A stretch of 64,000 bases of DNA. Origin: Novimethylophilus kurashikiensis (GTDB lineage Bacteria; Pseudomonadota; Gammaproteobacteria; Burkholderiales; Methylophilaceae). Of the stretch, positions 56,343-64,000 are shown piece after piece. The notes below the pieces were generated by a model. That model did not search any database. It was not told the DNA's origin and worked only from the letters and a program-made list of their open reading frames with translations. How positions within the stretch are numbered: position 1 is the first letter of the stretch; each line of letters begins with the position of its first letter. A program made the position numbers and the translations under genes. Location: assembly GCF_003112435.1 (NCBI RefSeq), contig NZ_BDOQ01000023.1:1-64000 (forward strand), written 5' to 3'.

Positions 56343-57007
56343 GCCAGCCGCCCGCCTTCCAGCTTGAGCGTACGACTGCAACGGGCCGCTAGCACCGGGT
56401 CGTGCGTCACCAATACCAAGGTCGTTCCAGCCTCACGGTTAAGCTCGAACAACAGATCGATAATGCGTTCGCCGGTGGCGCTGTCGAGGTTACCTGTGGG
56501 TTCGTCGGCCAAGAGCAATTTCGGCCCCGGCGCAAAGGCCCGTGCAATGGCGACGCGCTGCTGCTCCCCGCCAGATAGTCGACTGGGCGTGTGGCTCAAG
56601 CGATGCTGCAACCCTACTCGACTCAAAGCCGCCAAGGCTAGTTGTTCAGGATTGTCTCGCTCGGCAAGCTCCAGCGGCAGCAATACGTTTTCCAGCGCAG
56701 TAAACGCCGGCAGCAACTGGAAAGACTGGAACACAAAGCCGATTTCCTTGCCACGCAAGGCCGCCCGGCCATCTTCGTCAAGACTATCCAATGCCACTCC
56801 ATTGATTAGTACCTGCCCCTCGCTAGCCGCATCAAGCCCCGCCAACAGCCCCAGCAAGGTTGATTTTCCCGAGCCGGAAGCGCCCACGATGGCGACGGTT
56901 TCGCCTGTCTTCACGACGAGATCGAGGACGTGGAGTATCGTCAGCGTTCCTTCGCTGCTGTTAACATGCTTGGCAAGTTGACGGGCTTCAATGACGGGAG
57001 TCGGCAT
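56339..57007 (-). CDS. ABC transporter ATP-binding protein (LolD/YbbA-like)
   Basis: A 222-residue ATPase with Walker A GASGSGKST, Q-loop FVFQSFQLLPAFTALENV, signature LSGGEQQRVAIARA and Walker B LLLADEPTGNLD. It energises the FtsX-like permease. Its ATG (57007-57005) shares two bases with the ATG of the divergent tesA-like gene (57006-57008), so each regulatory region lies in the other gene's coding start. Confidence 0.94.
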   Translation of the reverse strand: MPTPVIEARQLAKHVNSSEGTLTILHVLDLVVKTGETVAIVGASGSGKSTLLGLLAGLDAASEGQVLINGVALDSLDEDGRAALRGKEIGFVFQSFQLLPAFTALENVLLPLELAERDNPEQLALAALSRVGLQHRLSHTPSRLSGGEQQRVAIARAFAPGPKLLLADEPTGNLDSATGERIIDLLFELNREAGTTLVLVTHDPVLAARCSRTLKLEGGRLA

Positions 57008-57614
57008 GAGATTGAGATGGTGGTTGGCAATGGGGTTGATGTTACTGCCTCTGACGGCGATGGCAAAACAGACGATATTGGTATTCGGCGACAGCCTGTC
57101 CGCCGCCTATGGCATCCCGCGCGAGGCGGGCTGGGTATCGCTCCTTGAAAAAAAGCTGGCTCAGGAAAAGCCGGATTACGAAGTCGTCAATGCAAGCATT
57201 AGCGGCGAAACAACAAGCGGCGGGGTACGTCGCATAGACGCGTTGCTGATAAAACATAAGCCAGCTATCGTCATCCTGGAACTGGGCGCCAACGATGGAC
57301 TGCGTGGATTGCCGCTCTCTGAAACCGAAACCAACCTCTCCAGCATCATCACTGCCAACAAGAAAGCCGGCGCACGCACATTGCTTATCGGTATGAGACT
57401 GCCGCCGAACTACGGAATTCAATACACGAAAGATTTCGCCAACATCTATGTGGGCTTGGCAAAAAAAACGAAGGCAGGACTAGTGTCCTTTTTATTACAA
57501 GACGTAGCGGGTAAACCCGAACTTACTCAGCCAGATGGACTGCACCCAGTGGCGCAAGCCCAGGGGAAATTGCTGGAAAATGTCTGGGTCGAGTTAAAAC
57601 CAATGTTGCATTAA
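57006..57614 (+). CDS. tesA: SGNH-family arylesterase/thioesterase (TesA-like)
   Basis: A 202-residue periplasmic esterase with a signal peptide (about 1-20, LPLTAMAKQ), the catalytic GDSLSAAYG block, a Gly in SISGETTSGG, LGANDGL and the catalytic DGLHP (Asp-His). This is the TesA/lysophospholipase L1 family. ATG 57006 has a GGGAG SD; an ATG at 56991 is the alternative. It is divergent from the ATPase gene and convergent with hlyD, with overlapping stops. Confidence 0.92.
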   Translation: MRLRWWLAMGLMLLPLTAMAKQTILVFGDSLSAAYGIPREAGWVSLLEKKLAQEKPDYEVVNASISGETTSGGVRRIDALLIKHKPAIVILELGANDGLRGLPLSETETNLSSIITANKKAGARTLLIGMRLPPNYGIQYTKDFANIYVGLAKKTKAGLVSFLLQDVAGKPELTQPDGLHPVAQAQGKLLENVWVELKPMLH

Positions 57615-58951
57615 GGCTCTTGCAGGGATTCATCCATAGCCTTGCGTAAGGGCCACATGAGATAAGAAATCACCGAGCGCTTTCCAACCACAATCTCTGC
57701 AGTCAAGGTCATCCCTGGCAGTAACCGAATCCCGTCCCGTTTGCCTTTGAACTTGGTCTCTTTCAGAGTCACTCGACTCATGTAGAAAGCATCCGTCCCT
57801 TGTTTATTGGCGTCCCTGCGAAACGCATCTTCGCTGATCGTTCTAACCTTGGCATCTAGCGTGCCGTATTCCTGAAATGGATAAGCGTCGAATTTCAGCC
57901 GGGTTTCGTCGCCAACCTTGACATACCCTACATCGGCGGATTCGATCTGGACTTCTGCTTCCAGTTCAGAGCCCAACGGCACCAACGTGAAGAGTGGCTC
58001 GGCCTCTTTGACTACGGAGCCTTGGGAAAGCTTCGCAATATCCAGTACCACAGCATCGGACGGTGCAACCAGGACGACCATGCTGTGGCGCTTATCAGCC
58101 TTTTGCAATTGCTCGTTGACGGAATCTCGGTCCCGGGAAGTCGACAGCAATTCTTCCATCGTTTTCTGCCGCCATCCTTTTTCGAAGGCAGCCCTCTCGG
58201 CCTGGGCGCTCGCTAGCTGACGCCGCAGTTCCTGTTCACGATTTTGTGCGAGTTGCATGTCGCGCTCCACCTCAAGGCGCTTATCCTGAGCTTCTAACAG
58301 GCGCGCCCTTGAGCTGAACTGCTGTGCAACGAGCTTGGACTGCATGGCTTCCATCTCTTTCAATGGCCCAAGCCGCGCGGTCAATGATTGCTGGTCGTGG
58401 CGATTGGTCTCAAGCTCCGCCTGCAACCTTGCTATATCCTCGCTCATTTTCCGCAACTGGGCTTGGTAATTGGCCTGTCGCTCGGCAGCCAGTTGAGCCT
58501 GCAACTTGCTGTCGGCATCATTTCCCTTGGTGGCGACACCCCCCCCTTTTAATTCGGCACCAAGCCGACTCGTTTGTGTATCGAGGCTTTTAAGCCGGCT
58601 GCGCAATTGAGCTTCATCGGCTTGTGCGAACGTGGGGTCCAGAGTTGCGAGTCGTGTTCCTTTCTTCACCACCTGGCCGATACGAACATCGATACTCTGG
58701 ATGATTGACGTTTCCAAGGGCTGCACCACGATATTAGGCAACGGTGTCACCAAGCGCCCCTTGGCGGTGATGACTTGATCGATCTGCGAAACAGTTGCCC
58801 AAATAATGAAGACAATCAGCAACAACAGCATGACATGCAGCGTCAGCCTTGCCATGGGCGGCAAGGGACGCCGCTCGATTTCGTCCGCATCGGGAAGAAA
58901 CTCGATGGCTGTGTCCTCTGAACCGGAGCTGGATTTAAAGAACGACTTCAT
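57611..58951 (-). CDS. Type I secretion membrane fusion protein (HlyD family)
   Basis: A 446-residue adaptor: cytoplasmic N-terminus, one helix (about 41-58, LTLHVMLLLLIVFIIWATV), a lipoyl-like half (ITAKGRLVTPLPNIVVQPLETSIIQSIDV), a long coiled-coil (about 110-270) and a beta-barrel C-terminus with the HlyD signature (MTLTAEIVVGKRSVISYLMWPL). It bridges the ABC exporter to an outer-membrane TolC-like channel, which is not in this window. ATG 58951 overlaps the hlyB-like stop. Confidence 0.93.
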   Translation of the reverse strand: MKSFFKSSSGSEDTAIEFLPDADEIERRPLPPMARLTLHVMLLLLIVFIIWATVSQIDQVITAKGRLVTPLPNIVVQPLETSIIQSIDVRIGQVVKKGTRLATLDPTFAQADEAQLRSRLKSLDTQTSRLGAELKGGGVATKGNDADSKLQAQLAAERQANYQAQLRKMSEDIARLQAELETNRHDQQSLTARLGPLKEMEAMQSKLVAQQFSSRARLLEAQDKRLEVERDMQLAQNREQELRRQLASAQAERAAFEKGWRQKTMEELLSTSRDRDSVNEQLQKADKRHSMVVLVAPSDAVVLDIAKLSQGSVVKEAEPLFTLVPLGSELEAEVQIESADVGYVKVGDETRLKFDAYPFQEYGTLDAKVRTISEDAFRRDANKQGTDAFYMSRVTLKETKFKGKRDGIRLLPGMTLTAEIVVGKRSVISYLMWPLRKAMDESLQEP

Positions 58952-61089
58952 AGATGGCTTGTTTGTTGATTCCACAAATGCTGATAAGTCTCGCAACGGC
59001 CGAGCAATTCTTCATGGCGGCCCTTATCGACCAACTGCCCTTGTTGCATCACGAGGATCGCATGCGCATTAACGAGTGTGGAAAGACGGTGCGAAATCAT
59101 GATGACAGTGCGACCTACGGCAATTTTCGAAAGATTATTGATAAAAATTGCTTCGCTTTCCGGGTCTAGGGCACTTGCCGCCTCATCAAGAATCAAAATA
59201 CGCGGCTTGGTCAACAACGACCGCGCAATTGATAACCGCTGCTTTTGTCCACCGCTCAGGTTGGAGGCATTCTCCTCAAGCACGGTGTCGTATCCTTGTG
59301 GCAAACGCTCGATGAATTCATCCGCGCCTGCCGCTTCGGCTGCTGCGACAATTTCCTGGAAAGTTGCATCGGGCCTTGCTACAGAAAGATTCTCGCGCAC
59401 CGTACCACGGAATAGGAAGTTCTCCTGCAATACAACACCCACTTGGCGACGCAAATGCGCCAGATCAATTTCTCGGGCATCCGTACCGTCGAACCGAATG
59501 ATGCCTTCCTGAATGTTGTAGAGACCCTGGATTAATTTAGTCAGCGTTGATTTACCGGAACCACTACGACCGACAATGCCGATGACGGTGCCCTCGGAGA
59601 TGGAAAAACTGGCACGATTCAGGGCCGCATTACTAGCGCCCGGGTAGCGGAAAGTGACGTCTTCAAATGTGATATTCCCACGCAGTTGCGGTCGCAAACC
59701 GCTTCCTCCCGCCCTGCCCTCTGGCGGCCTATTCATGACATCGCCTAACAACTTTACCGACATGGCAACTTCCTGATACTCGTTCACCAAGCCGACGATC
59801 TGAACCAGCGGCTGCATGACACGGCCGGAAATCATCTGGAAAGCGATCAATACACCCACGGTAAGGGTCTGGTCAAACACTGCCTGTGCGCCAACGACGA
59901 TGATAACCACGGGCAGTAGTTTTTCCAGGAAGCTGGTAAAGGCTGCGGCCGTGATCCCTAGCTTTCCAACACGGAAATGGGCTGAAATCGATTCGGCAGA
60001 CCGCTGGTCCCAGATACGTCGCTGCTTGGGCTCGATAGCCAATGCCTTGACGGTTCGCATGCCATGGATGGTTTCCACCAACAACGCCTGCCGACGGCCT
60101 TCCGCGGTATTCAGCTGATTGATACGTTTTTGATAGGTAGGAACGAGTGCCGCGACCACGACAGCCATGATCAAGGAAAACAGCAACGTGATCAGCGCCA
60201 GCTGGAATGAATAGAAAAACAGCAAAGGCAAGAAGATCAGCAAGGCTGTAGCATCAAGCGCTGTAAAGAACAATCGACCGGTAAGAAACTGGCGTATGCG
60301 CTCCAATTGCAATACGTTGCGCACGATCACCCCGGCAGAGGTAGTTTCAAAATAATCAATGGGTAGTGATAGCAAATGTCCGAATGTACGCCTGGTTAGG
60401 CGCATATCAATCTTGTTGGTTGCAGAAAGCACGAGCAGCTGACGCAAATAACCGAATATGGCTTCGAAGATCATGGCCATCGTGATGCCGACTGCCAATA
60501 CCCATAAGGTGGAAGCACTCTGGTGTACGAGCACCTTGTCGATCACCAGTTGGAAGAAAATCGGCGAGGCCAGTGCCAATACGTGTAGTGCCAAGGCGGC
60601 AAATGCAATATCCCTGAAAGCAACTTTCTGCTTGAGGATTTCAGGGATGAACCAGCGCAAGCTGAACGGTTGGTTAGGGTCGGTAATGGCATGGCTACGC
60701 TTGAGAAATACCAGTTCGCCGGTCCAGCGTTCGCAAAATTGACTGCGCTCCAGCACAACGACTTCGCCCAAGTTACCTAAAGGATCAAGCACTGCTACCT
60801 TGCCTTCGCCCTCAGTGCGAGTTCCCACAATGATGACGCTATTGCCTTCGCGCATGCGTGCAATTACCGGAAAGACACCCTTCAAGGGAATGAGACGTTC
60901 CCAAGAGATCTTATCGACCTTGGCCTTCAAGCCGACATCATGGGCGATGCGCAGCAGCAATGCCTCACCGGGTTCCTCATCGGCCAACGCATATTCGTGA
61001 ATCAATCGTTCGGGATGAACCTGCAAACCGTGATGCTGCGCAATAGCAGTCAGGCACTGTAAGGTGGTATGTGGAAACTTGGCTTGCAT
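58948..61089 (-). CDS. Type I secretion ABC exporter (HlyB/PrtD type)
   Basis: A 713-residue exporter. The N-terminal 130 residues form a C39-like domain (LTAIAQHHGLQVHPERLIHEY) without the catalytic Cys, as in HlyB-type exporters for RTX proteins. Six membrane helices follow (about 155-430), then an ATPase with Walker A GRSGSGKST, signature NLSGGQKQRLSIARS and Walker B ILILDEAASALD. The inactive C39 domain argues for RTX-type rather than leader-peptide substrates. It is co-directional with the upstream sugar genes and ends in an ATGA overlap with the HlyD gene. Confidence 0.94.
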   Translation of the reverse strand: MQAKFPHTTLQCLTAIAQHHGLQVHPERLIHEYALADEEPGEALLLRIAHDVGLKAKVDKISWERLIPLKGVFPVIARMREGNSVIIVGTRTEGEGKVAVLDPLGNLGEVVVLERSQFCERWTGELVFLKRSHAITDPNQPFSLRWFIPEILKQKVAFRDIAFAALALHVLALASPIFFQLVIDKVLVHQSASTLWVLAVGITMAMIFEAIFGYLRQLLVLSATNKIDMRLTRRTFGHLLSLPIDYFETTSAGVIVRNVLQLERIRQFLTGRLFFTALDATALLIFLPLLFFYSFQLALITLLFSLIMAVVVAALVPTYQKRINQLNTAEGRRQALLVETIHGMRTVKALAIEPKQRRIWDQRSAESISAHFRVGKLGITAAAFTSFLEKLLPVVIIVVGAQAVFDQTLTVGVLIAFQMISGRVMQPLVQIVGLVNEYQEVAMSVKLLGDVMNRPPEGRAGGSGLRPQLRGNITFEDVTFRYPGASNAALNRASFSISEGTVIGIVGRSGSGKSTLTKLIQGLYNIQEGIIRFDGTDAREIDLAHLRRQVGVVLQENFLFRGTVRENLSVARPDATFQEIVAAAEAAGADEFIERLPQGYDTVLEENASNLSGGQKQRLSIARSLLTKPRILILDEAASALDPESEAIFINNLSKIAVGRTVIMISHRLSTLVNAHAILVMQQGQLVDKGRHEELLGRCETYQHLWNQQTSHL

Positions 61090-61108
61090 GCGTTAAGAAT
61101 TCTAGTTT

Positions 61109-61879
61109 TTAAGCAGTGATTGCTTCTTGCAATAGGGAACGCCAAAACTCCGGCTCGTATTTCCACCAGGCGTGCCCTCCCATGGGCAATTTCCCGCCGT
61201 TGACTGCCAGATAATAGGAGGGTTTAAGTTCCATTGAAAACTTGGATGCCGTAATTTCGTTAGGAATGACGAAATCACCGGACAAAGCGCCCATGACGGC
61301 GAAGAACAGATCCTCGCTCGAACCTGTGCGGTCGAAAATCTCGATGATGTCTTTGTATTCTTCCAGCAAGGACAGGCATTTACGCACTCGGCGGAGGCTC
61401 AGGCCACCGTTTCCGACATAAGTTCTGACCAATTTGCCTCTATTGCCCTCGAATCGTCCCGCGTTGACAAAAAGCTCATAACCATCCGGCCAAGGTGCGC
61501 CCACATAATCGAAGGGGCTTGCGCACCAGAAGTCCAATTCGTCGCGCAAGATGATGGCATCGGTTTGCAGGATCAGAAGGAATTCGAAATCGAGATACCG
61601 TTCGTAAAACGCGCGCCCCAGCAGAAGCCGATTGTAATTTTCAATAGAATCAAAACAATGAGACTCGAAGAACTCGAACGGTACGCCAGAATAACGCTTT
61701 TGGTAAAAGGAAACGTCAAGACCGGCGGGCGCAATGAATCTCAGAGACCTTTCCTGCAAAACTGATAGCGAACGATCGAGAGAAAATAGTTCCAGATCGG
61801 AAAGCTCCGCTTTGTAGAGAGGAACCAATACTACAACCTGCTCCTTTTTCTCCAATTGGTTTTCGTGACCGAATTCCAT
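61109..61879 (-). CDS. DUF5672-type glycosyltransferase-like protein
   Basis: A 256-residue soluble protein. The pattern EQVVVLVPLYKAEL, LILQTDAIILRDELDFWCASPFDYVGAPWP, VGNGGLSLRRV and SSEDLFFA matches DUF5672, which has a GT-A-like fold and DxD-like acidic residues (TDAII). Members are often found in capsule and protein-glycosylation clusters. It lies 19 bp before hlyB and 2 bp after the DegT-type gene. Donor and acceptor are unknown. Confidence 0.85.
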   Translation of the reverse strand: MEFGHENQLEKKEQVVVLVPLYKAELSDLELFSLDRSLSVLQERSLRFIAPAGLDVSFYQKRYSGVPFEFFESHCFDSIENYNRLLLGRAFYERYLDFEFLLILQTDAIILRDELDFWCASPFDYVGAPWPDGYELFVNAGRFEGNRGKLVRTYVGNGGLSLRRVRKCLSLLEEYKDIIEIFDRTGSSEDLFFAVMGALSGDFVIPNEITASKFSMELKPSYYLAVNGGKLPMGGHAWWKYEPEFWRSLLQEAITA

Positions 61880-61881
61880 GT

Positions 61882-63012
61882 TTATTCCAGCACAGTTGTA
61901 GCTTCGTTCATGAGCACATGTGATACGCGCTCTATGTCGGCTTCAGTCATATCGGGGAAAATGGGCAAGCACAGTATTTCGTTGGCTGCCATGGTGGCTG
62001 CGGGGAGATTAGCCATTGCAGCCGAAGGCAGGCCACGATACATCGACATATCGCTGATGAGCGGGAAGAAATAGCGCCTTGAGAAAACGCCTTGTTTTTT
62101 CAATTCGTTGTAGAGCTCGTCCCGACTCAATCGATAGCCTGGTTTTACCCTGATTGGGAAATAAGAGTAGTTCCACTCGACATTCTTGGGAACGTCCAGG
62201 CATTCAATACCGGGCAAACCAGTGAAGCGTACACGATAAGACATGTCGATATCACGCCTCTTTCGTATCGCCTCATCCACATGATTCAGTTGTAGCAATC
62301 CGATAGCCGCATGCAACTCGTCCATTTTCCCGTTGATGCCTGGGGCCACAACTGTTACTTCATCGGCAAAACCGAAATTCTTTAGAAAATCGATGCGACG
62401 CTTTGTCTTGGCATCGGGGCTGACAATCGCGCCCCCCTCGAACGTATTAAATACTTTGGTTGCGTGGAACGACAGCACGGAAAGATCGCCATGGCGCAGA
62501 ATGCTCTCACCATTGCGTTTAACCCCAAAAGCATGCGCAGCATCATAGATCACCTTAAGGCCATGGACATCGGCGATTTTCTGAATTCGATCGACATCGC
62601 AAGGGTTTCCATAACAGTGGACCGGCATAATTGCCGTAGTCTGAGGCGTAATTGCAGCTTCAATGCGCTCCGGATCAAGATTAAACGTATCCGGATCGAT
62701 ATCAACAAAGACCGGCTGCAGGCCATTCCACAACAAAGAATGAGCGGTTGCGACAAAAGAATATGGCGTTGTTATGACTTCGCCGCTGACGCGCAGTGCC
62801 TGCAAAGCAGTAATCAACGCAACGGTACAATTAGTAAATAGGGAGACGTGCTCAACCCCCAAATACTCTGCCAGACGTGTTTCAAACTCCTGATGCAACG
62901 GGCCGCCATTGGTCAGTATCTTATTGTTCCATATCATTTCAAGATACGGTTGCAAGTCCTCCAACGGTGGAAGGGATGGCTGGGTAACGTACAAGGGCTT
63001 GTTATTCATCAT
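61882..63012 (-). CDS. DegT/DnrJ/EryC1-family sugar aminotransferase
   Basis: A 376-residue PLP enzyme. GGPLHQEFETRLAEYLGVEHV, TNCTVALITAL, CYGNPCDVDRI, D in YDAAHAFGV and the Schiff-base Lys in SFHATKVFNTFEGG are all seen. These enzymes add an amino group to keto-sugars bound to NDP (for example 4-amino-4,6-dideoxy or 3-amino sugars). The clustering with glycosyltransferase-like and FkbM genes suggests synthesis of an amino sugar for a surface glycan or glycoprotein. The C-terminal region is slightly divergent but complete. Confidence 0.9.
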   Translation of the reverse strand: MMNNKPLYVTQPSLPPLEDLQPYLEMIWNNKILTNGGPLHQEFETRLAEYLGVEHVSLFTNCTVALITALQALRVSGEVITTPYSFVATAHSLLWNGLQPVFVDIDPDTFNLDPERIEAAITPQTTAIMPVHCYGNPCDVDRIQKIADVHGLKVIYDAAHAFGVKRNGESILRHGDLSVLSFHATKVFNTFEGGAIVSPDAKTKRRIDFLKNFGFADEVTVVAPGINGKMDELHAAIGLLQLNHVDEAIRKRRDIDMSYRVRFTGLPGIECLDVPKNVEWNYSYFPIRVKPGYRLSRDELYNELKKQGVFSRRYFFPLISDMSMYRGLPSAAMANLPAATMAANEILCLPIFPDMTEADIERVSHVLMNEATTVLE

Positions 63013-63037
63013 TTGCCTATATCGGCAGGTTTGCGCT

Positions 63038-63775
63038 TTAGTAAAGGAATTGCTGCCAATTGACGGTCGGACTCAAATAACCTTCCATACAATGAGTGGC
63101 CAATCCAGGAATTGGGGTCAAAAGCACGCGACCGCGCTCCCCGATGAGTTTGCTGAAAAAATAGAAATCGGGAATGCCCAGGGCCAGCACATCGTAATCC
63201 TGATTGAGAACGGCTTTTTCGAACATAAATGACCCGCAACTGCTGGGGGCAGTACGCCAATGATGTGTCTTGGTGTGCACTATTTTAGATTGCAACTCGG
63301 CGTACATCGCATACATATATTTGTCGCGATGGTCGTACAAGGAAACGTAATCGAATTTCAATCCAGAATCATATAGTTCGAATATCTTGCTAACCCAACC
63401 TGGCTGATGCAGGTAGTCGTTTTCAAGGAAATATATCAAATCATGAGGAGGCAATGCGGCTTGATGTGCCATTGCCAGCGTGATCAGACCTGAGTTTCGG
63501 TCGGAACCGCCGCGGATGAATTGCACGCCGATACCTAGCGACTCATTCGCGTAATACCGACTTACAAAGTCATCCATAAAATCATCGACTTGACCATCAT
63601 AAACGACGGTAAGGCGTACTCTAGAGCCCATGGGATCAGACTGTATTGTCGTCAGCAGATTACGAAAGCAAGCCTCATGCGTGAACCACTCGGGACGGCT
63701 TTTAGACGGATCGCGGCTGGTTTTATCCGCCTTGATATGCACGTGGCGGTAATAAATATTCAGAAATCGTTCCAT
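63038..63775 (-). CDS. Glycosyltransferase-like protein (GT-A type), function unknown
   Basis: A 245-residue protein. It has a GT-A-like architecture: the N-terminal LNIYYRHVHIK, a region with LTVVYDGQVDDFMDDFV, YFLENDYLHQPGW (an acidic DxD-like site), and GSFMFEKAVL. I do not recognise the family. It lies between the FkbM gene and the DegT-type gene, so it probably takes part in the same sugar pathway. Confidence 0.6.
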   Translation of the reverse strand: MERFLNIYYRHVHIKADKTSRDPSKSRPEWFTHEACFRNLLTTIQSDPMGSRVRLTVVYDGQVDDFMDDFVSRYYANESLGIGVQFIRGGSDRNSGLITLAMAHQAALPPHDLIYFLENDYLHQPGWVSKIFELYDSGLKFDYVSLYDHRDKYMYAMYAELQSKIVHTKTHHWRTAPSSCGSFMFEKAVLNQDYDVLALGIPDFYFFSKLIGERGRVLLTPIPGLATHCMEGYLSPTVNWQQFLY

Positions 63776-63810
63776 GCTTTATACGATGCAGTCTTGGCAG
63801 CAATGCGACA

Positions 63811-64000
63811 TCAATTAGGTATGAAGAACATGACCGTTTCCGACCAACCTTCCGTGTAATGCCGCAAGTAGACTTTGTAGTCCCGCCGCAATCCAGTCAC
63901 AAAATCGAATACACGCCAAAAGTCCGAAGGATGGTGATAAACAGAAATGGCAAGTTTGGGGCGATCTTCCAGGATATGACGCTGTGCCCCCGCCAAAGCC
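63811..64000 (-). CDS. FkbM-family methyltransferase, C-terminal end (cut by window edge)
   Basis: The frame is open from 63811 to the window edge; 62 residues of the C-terminus are visible. EDRPKLAISVYHHPSDFW and YKVYLRHYTEGWSETVMFF match the C-terminal strands of FkbM-type O-methyltransferases, with the characteristic LAISVYH. FkbM enzymes methylate sugar hydroxyls or related groups. It would be the first visible gene of the T1SS-linked sugar operon. Confidence 0.8.
   Translation of the reverse strand, partial: ALAGAQRHILEDRPKLAISVYHHPSDFWRVFDFVTGLRRDYKVYLRHYTEGWSETVMFFIPN

Overview
The window reads as chromosome of a betaproteobacterium, most likely a methylotroph of the Nitrosomonadales (Methylophilaceae-like). 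This is inferred from three things: the order hfq-hflX-hflK-hflC-DUF2065-hisZ-purA and tig-clpP-clpX-lon-hup-tRNA-ppiD; a tetrahydromethanopterin (H4MPT) biosynthesis module directly after purA (26529-29762); and a MoxY/MxaB-like two-component pair (51711-53704). No insertion sequence, prophage, integrase or CRISPR array was found. No gene-free stretch exceeds about 225 bases.

Left part (1-22543, accessory). On the minus strand an eight-gene unit runs from 14012 down to 5834 with overlaps or very short gaps: thermostable-hemolysin/GNAT-type acyltransferase, AMP-dependent acyl ligase, haem-oxygenase-like diiron enzyme, short-chain dehydrogenase, periplasmic TPR protein, GT39-type membrane glycosyltransferase, a PIG-L deacetylase fused to a GT2 polyprenyl-phosphate-type glycosyltransferase, and a half-size EamA/SMR-like membrane protein. 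It is followed by a second minus-strand unit (5611 to beyond 1): TlpA-like thioredoxin, DUF4266 lipoprotein, DUF3570 outer-membrane barrel, ApbE flavin transferase, DsbD, and an RTX-type protein cut by the window edge. Both units have a sigma-54 type -24/-12 promoter (14052-14068 and 5678-5693), and both have the same long interrupted inverted repeat about 105-115 bp further upstream (14157-14205 and 5772-5818). An NtrC-family activator with its sensor kinase lies next door at 15810-18901, beside a small phosphate-binding-like protein and a porin. My main proposal is one two-component, sigma-54 regulon that builds and decorates a lipid or surface product and supplies an envelope thiol/flavin system. 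A large GGDEF-EAL protein with a TPR sensor region follows.

Middle part (22622-49139, housekeeping). In order: gph-ubiG-mtaD; an OmpA-type porin; the H4MPT genes with purA; hisZ, hflC/K/X and hfq; a beta-CASP metallo-beta-lactamase; gltX; ppiD; tRNA-Asp and tRNA-Val; hup; lon; clpX; clpP; tig; a truncated haemoglobin with formate-dependent purT. Clear terminators and one near-consensus promoter (hup, with nested palindromes) are visible.

Right part (49289-64000). A TonB-dependent receptor is divergent from the MoxY/MxaB-like pair. Then come an FtsX-type permease with its LolD-like ATPase, divergent from a TesA-like esterase. Last is a minus-strand unit of an FkbM methyltransferase (cut by the edge), two glycosyltransferase-like proteins, a DegT/DnrJ sugar aminotransferase, and the HlyB/HlyD pair of a type I secretion system. 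The RTX protein at the left edge is a possible, unproven substrate of that exporter.
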